Positions 7,293-17,917 of a stretch of 64,000 bases of DNA are shown piece after piece (positions within the stretch are counted from its first letter, which is position 1; every line of letters starts with the position of its first letter). The position numbers and the translations under genes were made by a program. The notes below the pieces were generated by a model that was not told where the DNA came from, made no database searches, and saw only the letters and a program-made list of their open reading frames with translations. The stretch spans positions 1,674,001 to 1,738,000 of the forward strand of contig NZ_CP015118.1 of assembly GCF_002116905.1 (NCBI RefSeq), given 5' to 3'. The DNA comes from Piscinibacter gummiphilus (GTDB taxonomy: Bacteria > Pseudomonadota > Gammaproteobacteria > Burkholderiales > Burkholderiaceae_C).

Positions 7293-7850
7293 ATGACCGG
7301 CAGTTCCCTCGAAGTCCTTCAGCATCTGTCGGACAACCTGCGCGCGGCCCGTGCCGCGCGGGGCCTGAGCCAGCAGGCGCTCGCCGACGCCTCGGGCGTG
7401 AGCCGCCGCATGCTGGTGTCGCTGGAAGCCGGTGACGCCAACGTCAGCTTCGCCACGCTCGACCGCCTCGCGCGGGTGCTGGGGGTCACGTTCGCGGAGC
7501 TGATCCGCCCCGCCGCCGGCGGCGAGGCTCCGGTGCTCGCCTGGCGTGGTGAACGCGAGGGCAGCCACGCCACGCTGCTGCAGAGCCACCAGCTGGGCCA
7601 GGGGGCGTTCGAGTTGTGGGAGTGGCGGCTGGCGGCGGGTGAACGGTACGTGGCCACGACCGACCCCGCCGGGTTCCACGAGATGCTCTACATCGCCGAC
7701 GGCACGCTGACCCTGAAGATCGGGCGCCGCAAGCTGGCGCTGGGGGCCGGGCGGTCCCACCTGTTCCCCACCGACACCGGGTACGAGTACCTCAACGAGG
7801 GGGACGTGCCCTGCGTGTTCCTGAAGAACGTGATCGCGTTCGCGAACTGA
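7293..7850 (+). CDS. XRE-family regulator with C-terminal cupin domain
   Basis: The protein is 185 residues. Residues about 10-65 form a helix-turn-helix (LRAARAARGLSQQALADASG, then SRRMLVSLEAGDANVSF). The rest is a cupin beta-barrel (GFHEMLYIADGTLTLKIG; VPCVFLKN near the end). Such proteins often sense a small metabolite and control an adjacent transporter or amine/amino acid pathway. The divergent EamA exporter is the obvious candidate target. The ATG at 7293 was chosen because the domain begins just after it, although no ribosome site is present; the mRNA may be leaderless. Confidence 0.88.
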   Translation: MTGSSLEVLQHLSDNLRAARAARGLSQQALADASGVSRRMLVSLEAGDANVSFATLDRLARVLGVTFAELIRPAAGGEAPVLAWRGEREGSHATLLQSHQLGQGAFELWEWRLAAGERYVATTDPAGFHEMLYIADGTLTLKIGRRKLALGAGRSHLFPTDTGYEYLNEGDVPCVFLKNVIAFAN

Positions 7851-7915
7851 GGTCGCGCTCGCCGCGATGACCGTGTGTCCTTGTCCCCCATTCCTCAACC
7901 GGCGATGATGTCCCC

Positions 7916-9208
7916 ATGACCCCCGACGACCTGCTCGACCCGCTGCTGCAGTCCGGCATGAAGGGTTTCCCGCACGGCCAGCGCCTGATGCGCCGCAGCG
8001 AGGTGGCCCAGCTCGGCTGGAACGTGCTCGCCGACGACCTGCCACTGCCGGTCGCGGTGCTCAAGCGCGAGGCGCTGGAGCACAACGTGGCCTGGATGCA
8101 GCGGCGCGCGTCGCGCTGGGGGGTGGACCTGGCGCCGCACGGCAAGACCACGATGTCGCCGCAGCTCTTCGCGCGCCAGCTCGACGCCGGGGCCTGGGGC
8201 ATCACGTTCGCCAACGTCACGCAACTCGCGGTGGGCGTGGCGGCCGGCGTGCGCAACACGCTGATCGCGAACCAGGTGTTCGCGGATGCCGATCTCGCCT
8301 GCATCCAGCAGCTGCGCCGCGACCACGCGGGCCTGCGGGTCGTGTTCCTCGTCGACTCGCTCGCGCAGCTGGACCTCGTCGAGGCGTGGCGCGCGCGCCG
8401 CCCGCCGTCCGAGCCGTTCGAGGCACTGATCGAGGTGGGGGTGCCCGGCGGCCGCACCGGCGTGCGTTCCGCGGCCGAGGGCGAGGCGCTGGCCACGCGG
8501 CTGCATGCCAGCACCGCGGTGAACCTCGTCGGCATCGAATGCTACGAGGGGCTCGGTGCCCGGGGCGACCGCGCTGCCGACGAGGCCTACGCGAACGCGC
8601 TGATGGACCGCGTCGAGGCGCTCGCCGTGTTCTGCGACACGGCGGGGCTGTTCGACACCGACGAGGTGCTGATGTCCGCCGGAGGCTCCGCGATCTTCGA
8701 CCTGGTGGCGGGCCGGCTCGTGCCGACGCTCGGCCGCGGCGTGCGCGGGCTGCTGCGCTCGGGGTGCTACATCACGCACGACCACGGCTTCTACCGGCGC
8801 ATGGTGCACGAGGTGGAGGCCCGCCTCGGCTGCGTCTGCGACAGCACGCTGAAGCCCGCGCTCGAGGTGTGGGCCGCGGTGCAGTCGAGCCCCGAACCCG
8901 GCCTCGCGATCGTCGCGGCCGGCAAGCGCGACCTCTCCTTCGACATGACGATGCCCATCCCCCAGTTCCGCGCCGCGCGCGGCGCGCGCACCGCGTCGCC
9001 CGTGCCCGCGAGCTGGCGCATCGACGCGCTCAACGACCAGCACGCCTACCTGCGGTGGGATCCCGCGGACGAGCCGTTCGCCCCCGTGGTGGGCGAACGC
9101 GTGGGCCTCGGCATCTCGCACCCGTGCACCACGTTCGACAAGTGGCCGTGGATGCCCGTGGTGGACGCCGACTACCGTGTCGTCGACGCCGTCACGACGC
9201 ACTTCTAG
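7916..9208 (+). CDS. D-serine dehydratase-like / amino acid deaminase, alanine-racemase fold
   Basis: This 430-residue PLP enzyme has an N-terminal alanine-racemase-like barrel; the likely PLP lysine is K77 in APHGKTTMSP. Its C-terminal domain is of the D-serine-dehydratase-like type, with the probable zinc ligands H402 and C404 in GISHPCTTFDKW. Related proteins include D-threonine aldolase and eukaryotic D-serine dehydratase. The HPC zinc motif and length fit the group annotated as amino acid deaminase. It is convergent with the next LysR gene, sharing the palindromic stop CTAG. The substrate is probably a D-amino acid, by inference. Confidence 0.83.
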   Translation: MTPDDLLDPLLQSGMKGFPHGQRLMRRSEVAQLGWNVLADDLPLPVAVLKREALEHNVAWMQRRASRWGVDLAPHGKTTMSPQLFARQLDAGAWGITFANVTQLAVGVAAGVRNTLIANQVFADADLACIQQLRRDHAGLRVVFLVDSLAQLDLVEAWRARRPPSEPFEALIEVGVPGGRTGVRSAAEGEALATRLHASTAVNLVGIECYEGLGARGDRAADEAYANALMDRVEALAVFCDTAGLFDTDEVLMSAGGSAIFDLVAGRLVPTLGRGVRGLLRSGCYITHDHGFYRRMVHEVEARLGCVCDSTLKPALEVWAAVQSSPEPGLAIVAAGKRDLSFDMTMPIPQFRAARGARTASPVPASWRIDALNDQHAYLRWDPADEPFAPVVGERVGLGISHPCTTFDKWPWMPVVDADYRVVDAVTTHF

Positions 9209-10065
9209 GCGGCGACTTCGGCCAGCAGCCAGTCGCGGAAGTCCCGCATCGCCGGTGTCGGCCGCTTCGACTTCAAGCGCGTGAGCCAGTAGCGTCCCGT
9301 GACCACCTCGTGGGCGAAGGGCCGGACGAGGCGCGCGTCGGCGAGGTCTGTCGCGAACATCGCCGGCGGCAGCAGCGCCACCCCCGCACCGGCCGCCGCG
9401 GCGGCGGCCATCGTCGTCGACGAATCGAACACGGGGCCGCGCAGCAGCGGGCAGGGCCGGCCCGCGGCCGCGAACCAGTGGGCCCATTCGTCGGCCCGGT
9501 ATGAACGCAGCAGCGTCTCGCGCGCGAGGTCCGCGGGATGGTGCAGGCGCTCGGCCACCGCCGGGGCGCACACCGGCGAGAGCGGCGCCTCGAGCAGCGG
9601 GTCGGCCTCGGTGCCGTGCCACGCGCCGTCGCCGAACCGCACGGCGAAGTCGAGGCCTTCGCCTGCGAGGTCCACGCGGTTGTTGTTCGTGAAGAGCCGC
9701 AGGTCCACGAAGGGATGCTGGCGCCGCCACGCGTCGAGCCGCGGCATCAGCCAGCCGACCGCGAACGTGCCGACGGCCGCCACGGTGAGCGACTCGCGGA
9801 AGCGCCCGTCCTCGAACTGGCCCAGCACCGCGCCGATGCGCCCGAAGCTGTCGGCCAGCACGGGCAGCAGCGCGAGGCCTTCGTCGGTGAGCGCGAGGCC
9901 GCGCGGCAGCCGCCGGAACAGCACCACGCCCAGGCGCGACTCGAGGTTCTTCACCTGCTGGCTCACCGCCGTCTGCGTCACGTTCAGCTCGATGGCCGCC
10001 TTCGTGAAGCTCAGGTGGCGGGCGGACGTCTCGAAGGCGCGCAGGGCGTTGAGGGGCAGGTGCAT
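9205..10065 (-). CDS. LysR-family regulator (GcvA/AmpR type) divergent from beta-lactamase
   Basis: The protein is 286 residues and starts MHLPLNALRAFETSARHLSF, the form typical of GcvA/AmpR-type LysR proteins. The helix-turn-helix (FTKAAIELNVTQTAVSQQVK) is followed by the effector domain. It lies divergent to a class A beta-lactamase with a TTTTTCA-N11-TGAAAAA site between them, the same arrangement as ampR-ampC and penR-penA. In those systems the regulator senses muropeptides and induces the lactamase. The open frame continues upstream, but the start at 10065 is chosen because the domain begins there. Confidence 0.88.
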   Translation of the reverse strand: MHLPLNALRAFETSARHLSFTKAAIELNVTQTAVSQQVKNLESRLGVVLFRRLPRGLALTDEGLALLPVLADSFGRIGAVLGQFEDGRFRESLTVAAVGTFAVGWLMPRLDAWRRQHPFVDLRLFTNNNRVDLAGEGLDFAVRFGDGAWHGTEADPLLEAPLSPVCAPAVAERLHHPADLARETLLRSYRADEWAHWFAAAGRPCPLLRGPVFDSSTTMAAAAAAGAGVALLPPAMFATDLADARLVRPFAHEVVTGRYWLTRLKSKRPTPAMRDFRDWLLAEVAA

Positions 10066-10093
10066 GCCGCCATTCTGGCGACCGAGACCCAAG

Positions 10094-10118
10094 TTTTTCA
10101 ATGGGCTCGCCTGAAAAA
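10094..10118. promoter_or_regulatory. LysR-type operator in the beta-lactamase promoter region
   Basis: TTTTTCA (10094-10100) and TGAAAAA (10112-10118) form a perfect 7-bp inverted repeat separated by 11 bp. It sits in the 124-bp gap between the divergent regulator and beta-lactamase genes. This is the T-N11-A geometry expected for a LysR-type regulator. AT-rich arms in a GC-rich neighbourhood add to the case. Confidence 0.75.
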
Positions 10119-10189
10119 TGCCCGTTTGTCCCCGCCGGGGTCGATCGCTATCGTGCGTCCCCATCGACAACGACACAGGAGAGAACGAG

Positions 10190-11041
10190 ATGGATCGACG
10201 GATCTTCAACGCGGCCGCCGGACTGGCGCTGGCCGGGTGGAGCCTGGGTGCCAGCGCCCAGAAAACCTCGGGGCTGGCCGATCTGGAGCGCACGGTGGGC
10301 GGGCGGCTCGGCGTGGCCGTGCTCGACTCCGCGACGGGTGGGCTCACGGGCCGCCGCCTCGACGAGCGCTTCCCGATGTGCAGCACGTTCAAGTGGCTGG
10401 CCGCGGCGAAAGTGCTGCAGCGCGTGGATGCCGGCGAGGAATCGCTGGAGCGCCAGCTGCCCGTGTCGGCGGCCGACATCCTCGACCACTCGCCCACCAC
10501 CGGGAAACACGTGGGCGGCTCGCTGTCCCTCGGCGAGCTGTGCGACGCCACGATCGCGTTGAGCGACAACGCCGCGGCCAACCTGATCCTCGCCACCTAT
10601 GGCGGCCCGGCCGCCGTCACCGCGTTCGCCCGCTCGGCGGGGGACCCGGCGACCCGCCTGGACCGCACCGAACCCGCGCTGAACGAGTCCCGCGAGGGCG
10701 ACCCGCGCGACACCACCACGCCGGCCGCGATGGCCCGCACGCTGCGCGCGGTGCTGCTGGGCGACGTGCTGAAGCCGGCCTCCCGCCAGCAGCTGACCGC
10801 GTGGATGCTGGGCACGCAGACGAGCGGCGAACGCCTGCGCAAGGACCTGCCGGCGGGCTGGCGCCTGGCCGACAAGACCGGCACGGGTTCCAACGGCAGC
10901 GCCAACGACGTGGGCGTGTTCTGGCCGCCGGGCCGTCCGCCGGTGGTGGTGGCGGTGTACCTGACCGGCGGGAAGGCGCCGCTCGAGCGGCGCAATGCGG
11001 TGATCGCCACCGTGGCCGCCAGGTTCCGGGCCGGCGCGTGA
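10190..11041 (+). CDS. Class A beta-lactamase (Pen-like)
   Basis: The 283-residue enzyme hydrolyses beta-lactams in the periplasm. All class A motifs are present: S65-T-F-K (Ambler S70xxK), S125-D-N (S130DN), E161 in EPALNE (E166), and K229-T-G (K234TG). A Cys precedes the active serine, as in Burkholderia Pen enzymes, but the partner Cys at position 238 seen in class A carbapenemases is absent. The signal peptide MDRRIFNAAAGLALAG carries RR, so Tat export as reported for PenA is possible. The start at 10190 follows an AGGAG site. Regulation by the divergent LysR protein is likely. Confidence 0.95.
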   Translation: MDRRIFNAAAGLALAGWSLGASAQKTSGLADLERTVGGRLGVAVLDSATGGLTGRRLDERFPMCSTFKWLAAAKVLQRVDAGEESLERQLPVSAADILDHSPTTGKHVGGSLSLGELCDATIALSDNAAANLILATYGGPAAVTAFARSAGDPATRLDRTEPALNESREGDPRDTTTPAAMARTLRAVLLGDVLKPASRQQLTAWMLGTQTSGERLRKDLPAGWRLADKTGTGSNGSANDVGVFWPPGRPPVVVAVYLTGGKAPLERRNAVIATVAARFRAGA

Positions 11042-11144
11042 AGTTCCCACGGTCGGCGGCCTTCTCGGTGATTTACATCACTCCGGCCGGCGGCGGGGTG
11101 CCGCAGAATCGACCGACCCTCACGGCCGATCCGCTCCACCCCAG

Positions 11145-13268
<2,124 letters not shown>

Positions 13269-13312
13269 CGTCAGGCACGCGAACCCGGGGCAGGGCACAA
13301 TGCGCCCTGCTC

Positions 13313-14092
13313 ATGTTGCTGCTCAAGCTGTTCCTCGTCCCGCTGCTGCTCCTCGCCACCTCGCTCGCCGGCCGGCGCTGGGGTCCGCGCGTGGCGGGCC
13401 GCCTGGCCGGCCTGCCGGTGGTGGTGGGTCCCATCCTGCTCGTGCTCACCCTCGAACACGGCGACAGCTTCGGCGTGCAGGCGGCCGTCTCCGCGCTGGC
13501 GGGCCTCGCCGCGGTGCTCGCGTTCAACCTCGCGTACGCCCATGCCTGCCGGCGCGTGTCCTGGCCGCTCGCGTGGCTGGCCGCGGGCCTCGGCTGGCTG
13601 GCCGTGGTGGGTTCCCTCTCGGTGGGGGCGCCGGGCTGGGTCGCGTCGGCCGTGCTGGCCCTGGGCGGTCTCGCGCTCGTGCCCCGGCTGTTTCCCCCGG
13701 TCGAGGCCTCGGCCCCGCCCCGTCCCGTGACCAACCGCGACCTGGCGGTGCGCATGGTGATGGGGGCCCTGCTGACCCTCGCGATCACCACGGCCGCGGC
13801 CGACCTGGGGCCGTCCTGGAGCGGCCTCGTGACCACCTTCCCGGTCCTCACCACGGTGCTGGCCGTCTCCTCGCATCGCGGGCAGGGGCCGGCGTTCACC
13901 GTGAACCTGCTGCGCGGCATGGTCACCGGCATGGCCGGGTTCGCGGCCTTCTGCATCGTGCTGTCGCTGACCTTGCCCGCATGGGGCCGCCTGCCGGCCT
14001 TCGTGCTGTCGGTGCTGGCCGCGTTGTCTACGCAGGTGCTCGTCAAGGGCACGGTGGGCTCGCTGCTGCGCAGCGTGCGCGCGTCGGCCTGA
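13313..14092 (+). CDS. Multi-pass membrane protein of unknown function
   Basis: The 259-residue protein is very hydrophobic, with about eight predicted membrane segments; GRLAGLPVVVGPILLVLTLEHG lies in the first third and TFPVLTTVLAVSSHRGQG in the last third. These two similar proline/threonine-containing segments suggest an internal repeat, as in small transporters. The start is uncertain: ATG 13313 begins directly at the first helix but lacks a clear ribosome site. It follows the hybrid kinase gene on the same strand by 44 bp. No specific family was recognised. Confidence 0.7.
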   Translation: MLLLKLFLVPLLLLATSLAGRRWGPRVAGRLAGLPVVVGPILLVLTLEHGDSFGVQAAVSALAGLAAVLAFNLAYAHACRRVSWPLAWLAAGLGWLAVVGSLSVGAPGWVASAVLALGGLALVPRLFPPVEASAPPRPVTNRDLAVRMVMGALLTLAITTAAADLGPSWSGLVTTFPVLTTVLAVSSHRGQGPAFTVNLLRGMVTGMAGFAAFCIVLSLTLPAWGRLPAFVLSVLAALSTQVLVKGTVGSLLRSVRASA

Positions 14093-14162
14093 CCCGCCGC
14101 CGTCCTACAGACGGCGTGCTCCGCGGTGCCTACGATGTCCGGGTTCGAACCGGAGGTGTGTC

Positions 14163-14372
14163 ATGGCGAATCCCTGGCTCAAGAAGAACCCGTGGCTCAG
14201 CCTGTGGCTGAGCGGGGCCAACACGATGGCGAGCCACGCCCGCGCGCAGGCCGCGGCCGAGACGCGGCGCACGATCGACCAGGGCATGAAGGACTCGATC
14301 GACTTCTGGACGAAGGTGTGGTTCCCGAACGTGGCCCCACCCGCGGCGCCGAAGCGCCGGCGCCGCCGCTGA
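14163..14372 (+). CDS. Small basic hypothetical protein
   Basis: The 69-residue product is rich in Trp, Ala and Arg, opens MANPWLKKNPWLSLWLSGAN, and ends with five consecutive arginines after a proline/alanine stretch. It is supported by a strong GGAGGTG site 6 bp before the ATG. The central region looks like an amphipathic helix (ARAQAAAETRRTIDQGMKD), reminiscent of small phasin-like or granule-associated proteins, but this is only a resemblance. It converges on the YbaY-type lipoprotein gene. Confidence 0.65.
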   Translation: MANPWLKKNPWLSLWLSGANTMASHARAQAAAETRRTIDQGMKDSIDFWTKVWFPNVAPPAAPKRRRRR

Positions 14373-14378
14373 GGGCGG

Positions 14379-14834
14379 TCAGGTGCCCGGCAGGGGGCGG
14401 TAGCCGCCGCCGTCGCCGGTCATCTCGAGCTTCACGTGCTTGTTGCCGTCCGGCCCCAGCACCGGGTAGGCGGTGTCGGTGGTGAAGCGCAGCACCTCGT
14501 TGAGGGTGATGCGCGCGCGCACCACGTAGCGGTGGCCCGGCACGATCTTCGCCGGGTCGTACGGGATGCGGAAGCGGAACGGCGGCGGGTCGAGACGTTC
14601 CATCCGCACCGAGGCGACCACCACGGCCGGGGCATCGGCCCGCGACACGTCCTCCAGCGTGGCCTCGAAGATCGCCGCCGCCGGCATCGTCACGCGGGCC
14701 TTGTACGAGGCCGTGCCGGTGATGACGGGGGCGTTGGGGTCCTGGGCAGGCACCAGGTTCCCGCAACCCAGCAGCGAGAGGGCCGCGGCCACGATCACGC
14801 CGCGGCGTGGCAGGGATTTCGACGACGGCCTCAT
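14379..14834 (-). CDS. YbaY-family lipoprotein
   Basis: The 151-residue protein has a basic N-terminus, a hydrophobic stretch and a lipobox (LSLLGC, Cys near residue 24), so it should be a lipidated envelope protein. The remainder matches the YbaY/DUF306-adjacent beta-sandwich pattern: VTGTASYKARV-like ITGTASYKARVTMP, then IPYDPAKIVPGHRYVVRARIT and VLRFTTDTAYPVL. YbaY-family proteins are of unsettled function. The gene is alone on its strand, with the amidohydrolase gene behind it. Confidence 0.8.
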   Translation of the reverse strand: MRPSSKSLPRRGVIVAAALSLLGCGNLVPAQDPNAPVITGTASYKARVTMPAAAIFEATLEDVSRADAPAVVVASVRMERLDPPPFRFRIPYDPAKIVPGHRYVVRARITLNEVLRFTTDTAYPVLGPDGNKHVKLEMTGDGGGYRPLPGT

Positions 14835-14881
14835 GCAGCGATTCCTTCGAGATGGGATCGCTGCATTTTAGGCACGTGTGC

Positions 14882-16864
14882 CTACACCGCGCAGGCGCAG
14901 CCCAGCGCGCCCCAGAACGACTGCGGATCCGACGTCGGCACCTGCGACAGCGCCGCGGTGGTGTGGCCATGGCCGTGCACGAGGCACGCGCTGGCGCAGG
15001 CGCACATCGCCGCGTAGTGGTAGCGGGCATCGCCCGTGCTCGCCCCGAGCTTCACGCGGCCCCGCGCCTGGTAGCCCCCGTACGTGCGCACCGGCGACCA
15101 GTCGGGCGAGGCGGGCGGCAGCGGCGGGGCGAGCGGCGCGAAGCCGTCGCTGCCGTGCACCACGTTGCCGGCCACGATGGTCAGCACGGACGTGGTGTCC
15201 TGGATCTCGTCCTCCGGCACCGTCATCACGTCGCGGTCCAGCACGGCCACGTCGCCGAACGCACCTGGCTTGAGCACGCCTTTCTTTCCCGTGTCGCGCG
15301 AGAACCAGGCGCCGTTCGCGGTCATCAGCGACAGGGCCGTGTGGCGGTCGAGGCGGCGCTCCTCGGGGTACAGCACCGTGCCGCCGATCGAGCGGCCCGA
15401 CACGAGCCAGTAGATCGCCTGCCACGGGTTGTAGCTGTTGACGCGGGTGGCGTCGGTGCCGAGCGTGACGGGCACGCCCATCTCGATCATGCGCTTGACC
15501 GGCGGCGTCTCGGCCGCGGCCTTCAGTCCGTAGCGGCGGATGAAGTACTCGCCCTGCATCGACATGCGGTTCTGCACCGCGATGCCGCCGCCGAGCTTGC
15601 GGATGCGCTCGATGTTCGCGGGCGTGACCGTCTCGCCGTGGTCGAAGAACCAGCCGAGCTGGTCGATGGGGATGTCGCGGTGCACCTTCTCGAACACGTC
15701 GAGCGCGCGCGAGATGGTCTCGTTGTAGGTGGCGTGCATGCGCCACGGCCAGCCGTTGCCGGCGAGGAAACGCACCACGGCCTCGAGGTCACCTTCCATC
15801 GACGCGGGCATCTCCGGGCGGGGCTGCAGGAAGTCCTCGAAGTCGGCCGCCGAGAACGCGAGCATCTCGCCGGCGCCGTTGAGCTTGTAGAGGTCGGTGC
15901 CCTGGCCCGGCTTGCTGCTGCGCACCCAGCGCTGGAAGTCCGCGAGCTCGGACTTCGCCTTCTGCGGGAACAGGTTGTAGGCGATGCGCACCGTCAGCTT
16001 GTTCTCGCGGGCGAGCGTGTCGATGACGTTGTAGTCGTCGGGATAGTTCTGGAAGCCGCCGCCCGCGTCGCCGATGGACGTGACGCCGAGGCGGTTCTCC
16101 TCGCGCATGAACTGCAGCGTCGAGTTGACCTGGTTCTCCGGGCTCAGCTTCGGCCCCATGTTCAGCGTGTTGTAGAGCACGAAGGCATTCGGCTCGGCGA
16201 GCAGCAGGCCCGTGGGTTCGCCTCGCGCGTCGCGTTCGATGATGGCGCCCGGCGGCTGGGCCGAGTCCTTCGTGTAGCCCACCGCGCGCAGCGCGGCGCG
16301 GTTGAGCATCGCCATGTTGTAGAGGTTGAGCACGAACACGGGCGTGTCGGGCGCGGCCTCGTTGATCTCCTGCAGCGTGGGCAGGCGCTTCTCCTCGAAC
16401 TGGAACTCGCTCCAGCCGCCCACCACGCGCACCCACTGTGGCGCGGGCGTGCGGCGTGCCTGTTCGCGCAGCATCTCGAGCGCCGCGCCGAGGCGGCGCA
16501 CGCCGTCCCACCGAAGCTCGAGGTTGTGGTTCAGCCCGCCGCGGATGATGTGGTTGTGCGAATCGGTGAGGCCCGGGATCACGCGGCGGCGGCCCACGTC
16601 GAGGGTGCGGGTGCGGTCGTCGGCGAGCTTGGCCATCTGCGCGTCGGTGCCGACGGCCATCACGAGGCCGTCCTTCAGCGCGACCGCCGTGGCCTCGGGG
16701 TGTTTCGGGTCGAAGGTCGTGACACGGCCGTTGCGCAGGATCAGGTCGGCGGCGGGCCGGTCGGACTTGATGGCGGACACGGCGGGGCCTGCGAGCGTGG
16801 TGATGCCGAATGCGGCGGCGGCCTGGAGGAAGTCGCGGCGGTCGGAGGAGGCGGGTGTGGTCAT
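14882..16864 (-). CDS. Tat-exported amidohydrolase (YtcJ-like, amidohydrolase family 3)
   Basis: The 660-residue protein begins with a twin-arginine signal (SDRRDFLQAAAAFG) and is therefore likely exported folded. The amidohydrolase barrel follows, with the metal-binding TDSHNH after VIPGLTDS, a second set of ligands around FDHGETV, and a late GTDATR aspartate. This is the YtcJ/Exoenzyme-regulatory-AepA type of family 3. The last 45 residues form an extension with CACASAC, HGHGH and a WGALGCACAV end that could bind metal. The start was placed at the ATG directly before the Tat signal. The substrate is unknown. Confidence 0.88.
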   Translation of the reverse strand: MTTPASSDRRDFLQAAAAFGITTLAGPAVSAIKSDRPAADLILRNGRVTTFDPKHPEATAVALKDGLVMAVGTDAQMAKLADDRTRTLDVGRRRVIPGLTDSHNHIIRGGLNHNLELRWDGVRRLGAALEMLREQARRTPAPQWVRVVGGWSEFQFEEKRLPTLQEINEAAPDTPVFVLNLYNMAMLNRAALRAVGYTKDSAQPPGAIIERDARGEPTGLLLAEPNAFVLYNTLNMGPKLSPENQVNSTLQFMREENRLGVTSIGDAGGGFQNYPDDYNVIDTLARENKLTVRIAYNLFPQKAKSELADFQRWVRSSKPGQGTDLYKLNGAGEMLAFSAADFEDFLQPRPEMPASMEGDLEAVVRFLAGNGWPWRMHATYNETISRALDVFEKVHRDIPIDQLGWFFDHGETVTPANIERIRKLGGGIAVQNRMSMQGEYFIRRYGLKAAAETPPVKRMIEMGVPVTLGTDATRVNSYNPWQAIYWLVSGRSIGGTVLYPEERRLDRHTALSLMTANGAWFSRDTGKKGVLKPGAFGDVAVLDRDVMTVPEDEIQDTTSVLTIVAGNVVHGSDGFAPLAPPLPPASPDWSPVRTYGGYQARGRVKLGASTGDARYHYAAMCACASACLVHGHGHTTAALSQVPTSDPQSFWGALGCACAV

Positions 16865-17033
16865 GGGAAAGCGATGTCGAACCGGGATGGCTCGACTCTC
16901 CCGCGTGTCCGTGTGTCTGTCGACGTTCCTCCGGACGCCTGCGTCCTCTCCCATTCGGACAGGTCGCGGTACGATGTGTGGCGACGGCCCGGCGACACGA
17001 CCGTGCCGCGAAGGTCCTCGGGGGAGGTGACGG

Positions 17034-17915
17034 ATGCGCGGGAGCTGGATGTTCTGGGGGCTGTTCCTGGTGGTCGGCCTCGCACGTGCCGAGCCGGTCG
17101 GCACGCTCGACAAGGTGCGGCAGACCGGCGAGATCGCGGTGGGTTTCCGCGAGACGTCGATGCCGTTCTCGTACCTCGACGGGCAGGGCGCTCCGGTGGG
17201 GTTCGGCGTCGACCTCTGCCAGCACATCGTCGACGACGTGCGCCGCGCCGTGGGTCGCGATGTCACCGTGCGCATGCAACCCACCACGTCCACCAACCGC
17301 ATCCCGCTCGTGCAGAACGGCACCGTCGACGTCGAGTGCGCGTCCACCACGAACAACCGCGAGCGCCAGCAGCAGGTGGCGTTCTCGATCAACTACTTCT
17401 ACGCGGGCACGCGCCTGCTGGTGCGCACGGGGTCGCCGGTGCGTTCGTTCGCCGACCTGCGCGGCCGCCCGGTGGTCTCCACCACGGGCACCAGCAACCA
17501 CCGGCTGATGCGCCGGCTCGACAAGGAGCAGTCCCTCGGCATCGACCTGCTGAGCGCGAAGGACCCCGCCGAGTCCGCGCTGATGGTGGCCACGGGCCGC
17601 GCCGACGCGTACGCGATGGACGACGTGATCCTGTACTTCCTGCGCGCGAGCTCGCTGCGCCCCGCGGACTGGGAGGTGGTGGGCGAAACCGTGCAGGTCG
17701 AGCCCTACGCCGCGATGCTGCGCAAGCACGACCCTGCGTTCAAGACGCTGGTGGACGGCACGATCGCGCGGCTGATGCGCACCGGCGAGTTCCAGCAGCT
17801 CTACCGCAAGTGGTTCGAGCAGCCGATCCCGCCGAAGGGCCTGAACCTGAACTATCCGATGGGGGCGGAGCTGAAGGCGAACCTCACGGTGCAAAGCGAT
17901 CAGCCGGCGGATTGA
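17034..17915 (+). CDS. Amino-acid ABC transporter substrate-binding protein
   Basis: The 293-residue periplasmic binding protein has a short signal peptide (MFWGLFLVVGLARA) and the SBP_bac_3 fold. Characteristic stretches are IAVGFRETSMPFSYLDGQG, GFGVDLCQHI, VECASTTNNRERQQQVAFSINYF and the DAYAMDDVILY hinge region. The GltI-like TTNNxxR pattern suggests glutamate/aspartate or a related amino acid. No permease or ATPase gene is nearby, so it may serve a transporter elsewhere or act as a sensor. A strong GGGGAGGTGAC ribosome site precedes the start. The ASCH gene follows after 2 bp. Confidence 0.9.
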   Translation: MRGSWMFWGLFLVVGLARAEPVGTLDKVRQTGEIAVGFRETSMPFSYLDGQGAPVGFGVDLCQHIVDDVRRAVGRDVTVRMQPTTSTNRIPLVQNGTVDVECASTTNNRERQQQVAFSINYFYAGTRLLVRTGSPVRSFADLRGRPVVSTTGTSNHRLMRRLDKEQSLGIDLLSAKDPAESALMVATGRADAYAMDDVILYFLRASSLRPADWEVVGETVQVEPYAAMLRKHDPAFKTLVDGTIARLMRTGEFQQLYRKWFEQPIPPKGLNLNYPMGAELKANLTVQSDQPAD

Positions 17916-17917
17916 CC

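Noticed and set aside
10118..10189. Upstream in-frame extension of the beta-lactamase
   Set aside because: It lies in the regulatory region, overlaps the LysR site end, and the ATG at 10190 has an AGGAG site and begins the signal peptide.
9205..10596. Extended LysR reading frame of 463 codons
   Set aside because: The extra N-terminal region runs across the promoter region and into the beta-lactamase gene. The LysR domain starts at 10065.
10190..11041. Beta-lactamase as a class A carbapenemase
   Set aside because: The Cys before the active serine is present, but its usual disulfide partner near position 238 is missing (KTGTGSNG).
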